From Desulfuromonas sp. (GTDB taxonomy: Bacteria; Desulfobacterota; Desulfuromonadia; Desulfuromonadales; UBA2294), in contig PKUH01000099.1 of the NCBI GenBank assembly GCA_002869615.1, forward strand, positions 18,910-82,909: DNA of 64,000 nucleotides, in the 5' to 3' direction. Every line of letters begins with the position of its first letter. Positions within the stretch are counted from its first letter, which is position 1. Positions 34,004 to 42,100 of the stretch are shown here, piece by piece. The position numbers and the translations under genes are program-made. Under the pieces are notes generated by a model. That model made no database searches. It was given only the letters and a program-made list of their open reading frames with translations, and had not been told where the DNA came from.

Positions 34004-34127
34004 GCTATTTCCTCCTTACTGCTCCTTGCTACCGTGATTTTATCAGGACTGCCGGTTTGCAAATGTAATAATTCTGTAAAACCTTTTCCCTTGTCGATCG
34101 ACGGGCTTGAATGTTAAAGAATGAGTC

Positions 34128-35078
34128 ATGAAATTTATCAAGCGTCTTTTTAATCCGGTAATAGCTTTTATCGGGATTCAACTGGTCTGGCTGGTTGTCG
34201 TTTTTTTCTGGATCCGCTGGTTCATGGAGCGACACTGGCAGGTCCGTGAGCTGGCTGAAAAATACAGCCATGTGATGCCGGAAGGAACCGACTGGTTTAT
34301 TCTGGTCGAGGGGCTGGTTCTGCTTGCAGCCATCCTGGTCGGTGTCTATGTCATTTATCTCTACTGGCGGCGGCAGTCGGCGCTACTGAAGGCCAAGCGC
34401 GATTTCATCTCCCAGGTGACCCACGAGCTTAAATCGCCGCTCGCATCATTGCAGCTGCATATAGAAACAATCCGGCGTAATCCGCCACCGCCGCTGAAGC
34501 TTGAAACCTTTCTCGATAACATGTTGTCCGACACAGATCGTCTGAGCGCCTTGATCAATAATCTTTTGTCGGCCAATCGCCTTGAACAGCGCGGCATCAA
34601 ACTTTCTTTGAAAAATGTTGATTTTTCAGAGTTTGTGTTGGGGTATTTTCGTCCTCTGCAATATTCACTGCCGAGGGCCGGAACCATGGAAATCGACATC
34701 GAGCCGGGTCTCTATGCCCGGATTGAAGGCGAATCGATCGAAATCGTTTTTCGGAACCTGCTCGAAAATGCGATTCTTTATTCTCCCGATTCCCCTGAGC
34801 TGAAAGTTGAATTGAAAAAAGATGGTCGATATGCTCATTTTGTTATTTCCGATCAGGGTCGTGGAATTGTCGAGAATGAGCAGAAAAAGGTATTCCGGAT
34901 GTTTTACCGGGGGATGAAAGGGAGCGAAACGATCAAGGGGACCGGGCTCGGACTTTTTATTACCAAGGCGATCGTCCGTCTGCATAAAGGCAAAACCTGG
35001 CTTGAGAGCCCCGGCCCGAACCGGGGCACGGCGGTTCATATCCAGCTTCCCCTGGACGCCAGAGATGAGGAAAAATGA
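34128..35078 (+). CDS. Sensor histidine kinase without HAMP domain
   Basis: 316 residues. Two membrane helices (about 12-28 and 62-83) enclose a short periplasmic loop of roughly 35 residues, too small for a Cache domain, so the input may come from within the membrane or from a partner. HisKA contains the phosphoacceptor His in SQVTHELKSPLASLQL (about residue 101). The HATPase has the N box FRNLLENAILYS and GTGLGLFI. The stop overlaps the ATG of the response regulator by four bases. Confidence 0.92.
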   Translation: MKFIKRLFNPVIAFIGIQLVWLVVVFFWIRWFMERHWQVRELAEKYSHVMPEGTDWFILVEGLVLLAAILVGVYVIYLYWRRQSALLKAKRDFISQVTHELKSPLASLQLHIETIRRNPPPPLKLETFLDNMLSDTDRLSALINNLLSANRLEQRGIKLSLKNVDFSEFVLGYFRPLQYSLPRAGTMEIDIEPGLYARIEGESIEIVFRNLLENAILYSPDSPELKVELKKDGRYAHFVISDQGRGIVENEQKKVFRMFYRGMKGSETIKGTGLGLFITKAIVRLHKGKTWLESPGPNRGTAVHIQLPLDARDEEK

Positions 35079-35806
35079 TGAGCCAGGCACATCTTCTGCT
35101 GGTTGAAGATGAACCACATATCGCCAGCGGCCTGATTTACAATCTTGAAGCCGAGGGCTACCAGGTGACCCACGCGGAAAAAGGGGAGGTGGCTCTCGAA
35201 CAGCTCTGGCAGCAGCCGTTTGCCCTGGTTATCCTCGATATCATGCTCCCGGGCATCGATGGCCACGAGGTTTGTCGCCAGATTCGAAAGCTCGATCCAA
35301 AGCTACCGATACTGATGTTGACCGCCCGTTCGGAGGACAAGGACCGTATCGAGGGGTTGTCGGCCGGAGCTGATGACTACCTGACCAAGCCTTTCAATCT
35401 CGATGAATTCCTTCTCCGGGTCAAAGGGATGCTACGTCGCTCGGCCTGGTACCGGCCGCAGGCGGCGCCGGAGCAGCACTACGTTTTTGGATGCAACGAA
35501 GTCAACCTTCACGAAGGCAGAGCGATGACGGCCGAAGGTGAAATATCCCTGACCGAGCACGAAGTCAAGCTGCTCCGGGCCTTTTTCCGCAGAGAGGGGG
35601 AGATCATCAGCCGAAGCGATCTGCTTGAAGCCGCGTGGGGGATGGATCCGAAAACCGAAACCCGGACCCTTGATAATTTCATCGTGCGTTTGCGCAAATA
35701 CTTCGAAAAAGATCCATCTTCACCGAAGCACTTCCAGACCATTCGCGGCCGCGGCTACCGGTTTGTTAAGGATGAAAAAAATGCGAGCAGTCTTTCCTCG
35801 GCTTGA
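35075..35806 (+). CDS. OmpR/PhoB-type response regulator
   Basis: 243 residues. Receiver with acidic pair VEDEPH, phosphoacceptor Asp in LVILDIMLPG (about residue 55) and Lys in YLTKPFN, followed by a winged-helix DNA-binding domain (LTEHEVKLLRAFFRREGEIISR... RGRGYRFV). It overlaps the kinase gene by four bases, so they are a cognate pair. No target operator is visible in the window. Confidence 0.94.
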   Translation: MMSQAHLLLVEDEPHIASGLIYNLEAEGYQVTHAEKGEVALEQLWQQPFALVILDIMLPGIDGHEVCRQIRKLDPKLPILMLTARSEDKDRIEGLSAGADDYLTKPFNLDEFLLRVKGMLRRSAWYRPQAAPEQHYVFGCNEVNLHEGRAMTAEGEISLTEHEVKLLRAFFRREGEIISRSDLLEAAWGMDPKTETRTLDNFIVRLRKYFEKDPSSPKHFQTIRGRGYRFVKDEKNASSLSSA

Positions 35807-35905
35807 ATTGAAATAATGAGCAGAGGCGTCTCAACTCTTGTTTTGGCAAGCCCGCCTGTTGTACAATTTAAAACTTATGCAACATTTTTAAAATAAGGAG
35901 TTGTA

Positions 35906-37015
35906 ATGGCAAAACAGGAAGCAGAATTTATCCCGAAGTGGCTGGCCTGGGAATCGACCCAGCGCTGCAATCTGCAGTGTGTTCATTGCCGCTGCTCATC
36001 CGACATGGACGCAGCCAAGGGTGATTTTACAACCGAGGAAGCCAAGAAGCTGATTGATGATATCTGCGAAGTCTCGCAGCCGGTTATGGTCCTCTCCGGT
36101 GGTGAACCGCTGTTGCGCGATGATATTTTCGAAATCGCCGAATATGGTACCAGCAAGGGTCTGCGCATGTGCATGGCGACCAACGGAACCCTGGTCACCG
36201 ACGAAGTCTGCCAGCAGATGAAAAAGGCCGATATCAAGATGGTCTCACTTTCGCTGGATGGCTCGACCGCTGAAACCCACGACGATTTCCGGGCCTGCCC
36301 GGGCGCCTATGAAGGCGTGGTTCGGGCCGCCGAAACGCTGACCCGAAACGGCATCAAATTTTTGATTAATTCATCCTTCACCAAGCGGAATCAACACGAT
36401 ATCGGTGCGACTTTCAAGCGGGCCAAGGAACTCGGCGCCACCGCCTGGTACATGTTCATGATTGTTCCAACCGGTCGTGGCGAAGAGATCATGAGCGAAT
36501 TAATCTCGGCCGATGACTACGAGGAGATACTTTCCTGGCATTATGAACAGGAGAAAAACGAAGACGACATCCTGATGCGGCCGACCTGTGCGCCGCATTA
36601 CTACCGCATTGTGCCGCAGATGGCCAAAGCCGAGGGAGTTGACTTCAAACGCCGCAGCCTGACCTTCTCGACCGGCGGCGGCAAGGGTTGCATCGCCGCT
36701 CAGACGATCTGTCTGATCGACTGCTTCGGCAATCTCAAACCCTGTTCCTACTTCCACTCCTCGGTTGGCAACGTCAAGCAAATTCCGTTCAAGGAGCTCT
36801 GGTATAATTCCAAGACCTTCAATGATCTGCGGGACTTCAAAAAGTACGGCGGCAAGTGCGGCGAGTGCGAATTCATGAATGTCTGCGGCGGTTGTCGGGC
36901 CCGGGCCGACGCAGTCTATGGTGATTACATGGCGGAAGAGCCGTTCTGTAACTATATTCCGAACCGCACCCGTAAGCGGATGGAAGAGGAGGCGAAGGAA
37001 CTCGCTCCGAAATAA
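35906..37015 (+). CDS. Radical SAM/SPASM protein (AhbD/NirJ-like) in the heme gene cluster
   Basis: 369 residues. The radical SAM cluster motif is CNLQCVHC (about residues 22-29), followed by the glycine-rich SAM motif [11 protein letters not shown]-terminal SPASM region carries [17 protein letters not shown], and further cysteines ([17 protein letters not shown]) may ligate auxiliary clusters. The closest architecture I know is AhbD/NirJ, which act on heme precursors or heme d1. Adjacent hemE and hemH support a tetrapyrrole role. AAGGAG precedes the ATG. Its exact reaction is open. Confidence 0.75.
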   Translation: MAKQEAEFIPKWLAWESTQRCNLQCVHCRCSSDMDAAKGDFTTEEAKKLIDDICEVSQPVMVLSGGEPLLRDDIFEIAEYGTSKGLRMCMATNGTLVTDEVCQQMKKADIKMVSLSLDGSTAETHDDFRACPGAYEGVVRAAETLTRNGIKFLINSSFTKRNQHDIGATFKRAKELGATAWYMFMIVPTGRGEEIMSELISADDYEEILSWHYEQEKNEDDILMRPTCAPHYYRIVPQMAKAEGVDFKRRSLTFSTGGGKGCIAAQTICLIDCFGNLKPCSYFHSSVGNVKQIPFKELWYNSKTFNDLRDFKKYGGKCGECEFMNVCGGCRARADAVYGDYMAEEPFCNYIPNRTRKRMEEEAKELAPK

Positions 37016-37029
37016 ACCGGAGAACCTGC

Positions 37030-37227
37030 CTCACGCAAAGGCGTAAAGACGCCAAGAAAACCAAAGGCAGATTTAGCGATAAATCCGAGACACGTAAACT
37101 AAAAAGTCTTCATCCTTTTTGTTTATAAGGTTGTTACTTCCGCGAAAGCGTGGAACCAAATTTCTATACTTTGCCTAATTTTACGTCATAATGTTTCTTC
37201 TCTTTGCGCCTTGGCGTCTTGAGTGAG
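37030..37227. repeat. Intergenic element with terminal inverted repeats before hemE
   Basis: The left end CTCACGCAAAGGCGTAAAG and the right end, on the other strand, CTCACTCAAGACGCCAAGG are similar in composition and form an imperfect inverted repeat of about 27 bases. The interior, about 140 bp, is A/T-rich and non-coding. It belongs to the same style as the elements at 8747-8869 and 38328-38435. Confidence 0.65.
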
Positions 37228-37273
37228 CGGAAGCGAACGGGCGTGAAACAGATTTGAATTCAAGGAGATTCCA

Positions 37274-38314
37274 ATGTCTAAAGATTACACTTTTCTCAAG
37301 GCGTGCTGGTGTCAGCCGACCGATTATGTCCCCGTCTGGCTGATGCGTCAGGCCGGCCGTTACCTGCAGTGCTACAAGGATGTTCGCGCCAAGGGGGGCG
37401 GCACTTTCCTTGATCTCTGCAAGGATCCGGCGCGGGCCGCCGAAGTAACCATCCAGCCGATTGATATCCTCGATGCCGACGCGGCGATTCTTTTCTCCGA
37501 TATCCTGACCCCAGTCGAGCCGATGGGGTTGAAACTCGATTTCGTGCCGGGGCCGGTCTTCGAAAATCCGGTTCGGACTGCGGCCGATGTCGATGCCCTG
37601 GTCGTTCCGGACGATATGGCGCAAGCGGTTTCCTATGTTCCCGAAATCATCAAGCGCCTCCGCGTTGCCTTTGAAAACCGGGTGCCGCTGATCGGCTTTG
37701 GCGGCGCACCTTTTACCCTGGCCTGCTACATGGTTGAGGGGAAGGGGAGTAAAGACTTCGCTTCACTCAAGCAGATGATGTACTCCGACTTCCCGCTCTA
37801 CGATGCCCTGATGAAGAAGGTCACCGAGATGGACCGGCGTTATCTCAACATGCAGATCGAAGCAGGGGCTCAGGCGATCCAGATTTTCGATACCTGGGGC
37901 GGCCTTTTGGCGCCGCACGATTTCGAACGTTACATCCTGCCGTACGTTAAAGAGCTGATTGATGGTCTGAACCGCGACGGAATTCCGATCATCTACTTCG
38001 TCAAGGGTAGTGGTACCATGCTCGAACTGGTCAAGGAAGCCGGTTCCGACGTGGTTGGTCTCGACTGGCATGTCAACCTCGGCAAGGCGCGCGACATCCT
38101 CGGACCCGACATTGCCGTTCAGGGCAACCTCGATCCGACCGTCCTCTACGCGCCGAAGGATCATATCGAGCGCGAGGTGCAGCGGATTCTCGACGAGAAT
38201 GCCGGCCGGCCGGGCTTCATTTTTAACCTCGGTCACGGTATCCTGCCGACGGTACCGCCGGAGAATGCGATTCACATGGTTGAGTGTGTCCATCGTCTGT
38301 CCGGCAAGAAGTAG
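37274..38314 (+). CDS. hemE: Uroporphyrinogen decarboxylase
   Basis: 346 residues. Converts uroporphyrinogen III to coproporphyrinogen III by removing four carboxyl groups. The N-terminal substrate-binding signature PVWLMRQAGRYLQCY (with the essential Arg residues) and the central GFGGAPFTLACYMVEG motif are intact. The C-terminal FNLGHGILPTVPPEN signature is also present. GGAG precedes the ATG. The gene lies between the radical SAM/SPASM gene and hemH. Confidence 0.97.
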   Translation: MSKDYTFLKACWCQPTDYVPVWLMRQAGRYLQCYKDVRAKGGGTFLDLCKDPARAAEVTIQPIDILDADAAILFSDILTPVEPMGLKLDFVPGPVFENPVRTAADVDALVVPDDMAQAVSYVPEIIKRLRVAFENRVPLIGFGGAPFTLACYMVEGKGSKDFASLKQMMYSDFPLYDALMKKVTEMDRRYLNMQIEAGAQAIQIFDTWGGLLAPHDFERYILPYVKELIDGLNRDGIPIIYFVKGSGTMLELVKEAGSDVVGLDWHVNLGKARDILGPDIAVQGNLDPTVLYAPKDHIEREVQRILDENAGRPGFIFNLGHGILPTVPPENAIHMVECVHRLSGKK

Positions 38315-38327
38315 CCGAGATTATTTT

Positions 38328-38435
38328 TTAACGGAGAGATGCAGAGTTGGAGAGAACGGAGAGAATGCTTTTTGGGTTATGCCGGGGAGTGAGATTTCTC
38401 TCCGCACCTCTTGTCTCTCTCCACCTCTCCGTTAA
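38328..38435. repeat. Small element with terminal inverted repeats between hemE and hemH
   Basis: Left end TTAACGGAGAGATGCAGAG and right end, other strand, TTAACGGAGAGGTGGAGAG: about 30 bases match closely. The 108-bp unit has no coding content and begins 13 bases after the hemE stop. Confidence 0.8.
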
Positions 38436-38448
38436 TTAGCTTTTTACT

Positions 38449-38473
38449 GGGGACAGAATTAAATTCTGTCCCC
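38449..38473. repeat. REP-like palindrome just before hemH
   Basis: GGGGACAGAATT-A-AATTCTGTCCCC, a perfect 12-bp palindrome with a one-base centre. This 25-bp motif is a widespread REP-type sequence in proteobacteria, associated with RAYT-class transposases. It ends six bases before the first possible hemH start, where a ribosome site would be expected. Confidence 0.85.
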
Positions 38474-38479
38474 TTTTAA

Positions 38480-39463
38480 ATGAGTCCGACAATGAGCAAA
38501 TCCGACAAAAAAGCGCTTGTTCTGTTGAACATGGGCGGTCCTGATAGCCTCGATGCGATCGAGCCGTTTCTCTATAACCTGTTCGCCGACCGCGACCTGA
38601 TCCAGCTGCCGGCCGGGGCCCTTCTGCAGAAGCCGTTTGCCAGGTTGATTTCCCATTTTAGAGCGAAAAAGGTCGAGGCTAATTACCGCGTAATTGGCGG
38701 CCGGTCGCCGCTGCTCGAGTGGACGCAAAAACAGGCGGCAGCAATTGCAGGAGAGCTTGGTGCAAACTGGCAGCCGTATGTCGCCATGCGCTACTGGATG
38801 CCGCGGGCCGACGAGGTGGTCAAGAAGATTGCCCTCGACGGTATCCGCGACTGCGTCGTCCTCTCGATGTACCCGCATTACACTGGCGCGACAACCGGCA
38901 GCAGCATCAAGGATTTCAAACGGGCGGTCGCCCGGTCCGCGCCGGAACTGAACTGTTCTTATATTGAAGAGTGGTACGATTGGTCCGGTTACCTTGATGC
39001 CCTGGCCGGAAGGGTCAAGGCCGGTATCGACAATATCCACGACATGTTGCACAACGAGATGCAGATCGTTTTTTCAGCCCATGCTCTGCCGCAGAAATTC
39101 ATCGATCGCGGCGACCCTTATCTCGATCATGTCAAGACGACGGTCGCAGGAGTGATGGAGCGGGTCGGGGACATCCCTTATCAAATCGGATTCCAGAGCC
39201 GCAGCGGACCGGTGAAATGGATGGAGCCGGAGACCACCGAGGTGATGGATCGGCTGGCAGCAGAAGGCTGTCAGGCGCTGCTGATAGTGCCGATCTCTTT
39301 TGTCTCGGATCATATCGAGACGCTGCACGAGATCGACATCGAGTACCGTGACCACGCCATGAACGCCGGCATTCACAACTTCTACCGTTCACCGTCACTG
39401 AATGTCGACCCGATCTTTATTGCCGCAATGGCCGAGCTCGTGCGCGCCAGAGGTGGCTCATGA
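38480..39463 (+). CDS. hemH: Ferrochelatase
   Basis: 327 residues (ATG 38480) or 323 from ATG 38492, where homology begins (MSKSDKKALVLLNMGGPDS). Ferrochelatase inserts ferrous iron into protoporphyrin IX. The N-terminal LLNMGGP signature, the catalytic histidine in FSAHALPQKFID and the GFQSRSGPVKWMEP motif are seen. No good ribosome site precedes either ATG because a REP-like palindrome abuts it. The stop overlaps a small zinc-ribbon gene. Confidence 0.94.
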   Translation: MSPTMSKSDKKALVLLNMGGPDSLDAIEPFLYNLFADRDLIQLPAGALLQKPFARLISHFRAKKVEANYRVIGGRSPLLEWTQKQAAAIAGELGANWQPYVAMRYWMPRADEVVKKIALDGIRDCVVLSMYPHYTGATTGSSIKDFKRAVARSAPELNCSYIEEWYDWSGYLDALAGRVKAGIDNIHDMLHNEMQIVFSAHALPQKFIDRGDPYLDHVKTTVAGVMERVGDIPYQIGFQSRSGPVKWMEPETTEVMDRLAAEGCQALLIVPISFVSDHIETLHEIDIEYRDHAMNAGIHNFYRSPSLNVDPIFIAAMAELVRARGGS

Positions 39464-39639
39464 AAACCTGTACCGTCTGTAAAAAAGAATTTGATTCCGA
39501 CGAAAAAAGTCTCGATCCGGCGGTCGAGATGGGAGCATTCCTCGGAGAAAATATTCTCAAGGATGGAGAAGAACTCTGCCCGACCTGTCTTGCCAGCCGC
39601 GGCGTGTTGGGGATGATGTACTGCCGTAATCTCGATTAA
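39460..39639 (+). CDS. Small zinc-ribbon-like protein
   Basis: 59 residues; it is too short for many gene callers. It overlaps the hemH stop by four bases (ATGA). Two cysteine pairs, CTVC near the start (residues 4 and 7) and CPTC (about 40-43), are spaced like a zinc or iron ribbon. The middle contains DPAVEMGAFLGENIL. It ends in RGVLGMMYCRNLD. Function unknown; the coupling to hemH suggests a link to iron or heme, by position only. Confidence 0.72.
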   Translation: MKTCTVCKKEFDSDEKSLDPAVEMGAFLGENILKDGEELCPTCLASRGVLGMMYCRNLD

Positions 39640-39712
39640 CGAGGGTGTTCGATCAATGCAAGACCAGCGGTACTCAATCGGATGATTAGCCAGGTTGTTG
39701 CCGGTGACATAC

Positions 39713-39904
39713 TCATCGGTTGTCATCACGACCGGCCAGCGGCACCAGGAATACGAAACAGGCAACCAGGAAAATGAGGCTGCCGATTATTGTCCAGATA
39801 TCATCATGCTTGATGCCGGCAGCAAGAAAGAACAAAGCGCAAACAATAAAAAGAACCCAGCCTGCAATATTGAACTTTCTCTCCCTTTCGCTGTTGCTAT
39901 CCAT
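39713..39904 (-). CDS. Small two-helix membrane protein
   Basis: 63 residues from ATG 39904; AAGGTG upstream supports this start over the GTG nine bases earlier. Two hydrophobic helices (about 14-31 and 38-56) are connected by KHDDIW, with charged ends (SNSERERKF and AGRDDNR). No family recognised. Confidence 0.6.
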   Translation of the reverse strand: MDSNSERERKFNIAGWVLFIVCALFFLAAGIKHDDIWTIIGSLIFLVACFVFLVPLAGRDDNR

Positions 39905-39999
39905 GAAAATCACCTTCTGTCTAACGTGACGATTCTCTGCTGCGGAGCCACGGAGGTTTGAGCTGACCCGGTCGACGGTTCAAACTCGGCCCGGTTTGT

Positions 40000-40413
40000 T
40001 TACCCCTGTTTCTTGGCGACGATCTTCTCGAATTTTTCCCGGTTGATGGTGAAACGTTCGTGTGTTCCTTCACCGATGACATCCTGTTCGTCGCTGGCGA
40101 CGATCGACCATTTGGTCTTCGGCCCGTCGACCGCTTCACATTTTACCTTGACTTCAACGGTCATGCCGGGAGGGGTTGCCGCACTGTGGGAAACGCAGAT
40201 ATTGGTCCCGAGGCTGATTTCATTATCTTCCATGTGATCGCGCAAGGCCTCCATGCAGGCCCATTCCATCAGCCCGACCATGAATGCGGTGGCAAAAACG
40301 GGCGGCATTGAGCGAAACAGATCGGATTCTTCATAAACATGGGGTACGGTCTTGTTCTCCGGTACCCGGTAAGTATGATTGAATTCCATGCCGGCGAGCA
40401 GAGTTGGTTTCAT
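40000..40413 (-). CDS. Thioesterase family protein (hot-dog fold)
   Basis: 137 residues from ATG 40413, supported by AAAGGAA upstream; an open frame extends further but overlaps the tolC-like gene in another frame. The ATAFMVGLMEWACMEAL helix and the GTNICVSHSAATPPGMTV strand are typical of the fluoroacetyl-CoA thioesterase (FlK)-like hot-dog family. It probably hydrolyses an acyl-CoA, substrate unknown. It lies downstream of the efflux operon on the same strand. Confidence 0.85.
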   Translation of the reverse strand: MKPTLLAGMEFNHTYRVPENKTVPHVYEESDLFRSMPPVFATAFMVGLMEWACMEALRDHMEDNEISLGTNICVSHSAATPPGMTVEVKVKCEAVDGPKTKWSIVASDEQDVIGEGTHERFTINREKFEKIVAKKQG

Positions 40414-40495
40414 CGTCTGTTCCTTTCTTTTTAAAGATGCGTTTTGGCTGTTTTGCCTGAACCGGAGTTCTTCCACGGTGGTCGGCTCGTCGTTT

Positions 40496-42100
40496 TTACC
40501 TCCCGACAGTGATGCCGCGGCGGTCGAGCAGGCTTCCTTCGGCCAGGTAAAGCCGGACCAGGGCGATCCGGTAATGAACCATCGCTTCGACCTCGGCGAT
40601 CTGGGTCTGCAAATAGTCCCGCTGGACCTGGGCGACCTGTAGAGCCGTGCTGGCGCCGACACCGAAACGCTCCTTCTCGGCGTTGAGGGTTTGTTCCTGG
40701 AGTTTACGTGTTTTACGGGTTGCATCGATCTGTTGCCGCGCTCTTTCGAGCTCGTTGAAGGCGAGGCGAACATCGAGTTTGACCAGTTGCTGCAGGTTGG
40801 CGACCGCCTCGGCCGCCTGTTGCCGGGAAGCAAAGGCGGCTTCATTGCGGGCACGGGCCGCGCGGTTTCCCAGAAAATGATTCAGTCGCAACCCGGCCGT
40901 CAGGTCGTAGTTATCCTGATCCAGTTCACGAAACGAATTCGAAAAGCTGTCAGCATAACCGGTCTTGCCATAGTTGATAAAGAGATCAAGCCTGGGCAAC
41001 AGGCCGTTCCGTGTGATAACGGTTTCGAGCCGCTCCTGCTGCAGCCTGAGCCTGGCTTCCTGCAGGTCGGGACGGAGCTTGACGGCAAGGAAAAGCCTCT
41101 CCTCAAGATCATCGAGCGGCTCGGTGCTCAGGCGAAACTCACTGGTTGTGATGACGTCGAGATCGAAGTGCTTTTCGCCGCCGGGACTGAGCAGGCGCAA
41201 CAGTCGGAGCCGACTCTCTTCGAGCAGGCTGCGGGCGTCGATCAGGGCCTGGACCCGCAAAGCTTCTTCGGTTCGCGCCGCTGCCAGTTCAATTTCCGGC
41301 AGGATGCCGACCTCGATCCGCAACTCGATCTCGGACAACTGCTGCCGGGCGACATCGAGGGATTCCTTGAAAATACGGATCTCCTCGTGGGCCAGGACAT
41401 GATTCCAGTAGGCGATTTCGGTTTCGGCCAGCACGGTTTCGGCATAGCCGCGGAATTGATCGCGGCTGGCTTTTGTTGCAAACTCCTGTTGCCGAACCCG
41501 TGCCAGGTTGACGGCGGGGCCGAAGCCCCGCAGCAATGATTGCGTGATCGTCAAACCGGCCCGCGCTGTCTGCTGTTCGGGCGCCCGGTTCGATTCGGAG
41601 CCGCTCTGGGTGACGTTTAAATCGATTTGGGTCCCGGTTGCGACGAACTGGCGCAGCCCGGCGACCGCTTCGGTCTCTTCACCGATAACGCTGAATTGGG
41701 TTCCGGTTGAGCGTGAGGTTTCGATCGATTCTTCTTCAAAATAACTATATTCGGCATAGACTTCCGGATCGAAAATGCCGCGCTCAATCTGTTCGAAGGT
41801 CCCGGCAATGACCGGGCCCAGGCGCTGAACGCGCAGATCCCGGTTGTTGTTCAGGGCGGCGACTATCGCCTGTTCGATCGAAATCTCCAGAACGTTATCT
41901 TCGGTGATCGGCAATGTCGGCTCAGCCTGCTCGATAAAGGTTTCAACCGGTCTGATCGAGGGGTCGAAGTCGCCGGGGTGGAAAGGGTACATTTCTTTTG
42001 TCGGAAGCGGCGGCTGGCCTGAAGAGCAGGCTGCGAGGGCTAAAACGAGAACCGAAGCGAGAAAACGGAAAACAGGTTTGTGAATGCTATTGTCAGGCAT
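40496..42100 (-). CDS. TolC family outer membrane efflux lipoprotein
   Basis: 534 residues. An N-terminal lipoprotein signal sequence ends in LALAACSSG, with the lipidated Cys at about 25. The remainder is the TolC helical-barrel duplication with long coiled coils ([23 protein letters not shown]... and a second repeat around [22 protein letters not shown]). It provides the outer membrane channel for the RND pump encoded upstream; the start overlaps the pump gene's end by eight bases. Confidence 0.9.
   Translation of the reverse strand: MPDNSIHKPVFRFLASVLVLALAACSSGQPPLPTKEMYPFHPGDFDPSIRPVETFIEQAEPTLPITEDNVLEISIEQAIVAALNNNRDLRVQRLGPVIAGTFEQIERGIFDPEVYAEYSYFEEESIETSRSTGTQFSVIGEETEAVAGLRQFVATGTQIDLNVTQSGSESNRAPEQQTARAGLTITQSLLRGFGPAVNLARVRQQEFATKASRDQFRGYAETVLAETEIAYWNHVLAHEEIRIFKESLDVARQQLSEIELRIEVGILPEIELAAARTEEALRVQALIDARSLLEESRLRLLRLLSPGGEKHFDLDVITTSEFRLSTEPLDDLEERLFLAVKLRPDLQEARLRLQQERLETVITRNGLLPRLDLFINYGKTGYADSFSNSFRELDQDNYDLTAGLRLNHFLGNRAARARNEAAFASRQQAAEAVANLQQLVKLDVRLAFNELERARQQIDATRKTRKLQEQTLNAEKERFGVGASTALQVAQVQRDYLQTQIAEVEAMVHYRIALVRLYLAEGSLLDRRGITVGR

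Noticed and set aside
40414..40854. N-terminal extension of the thioesterase frame
   Set aside because: It overlaps the tolC-like gene in another frame; the true start at 40413 has a ribosome site and matches the family.
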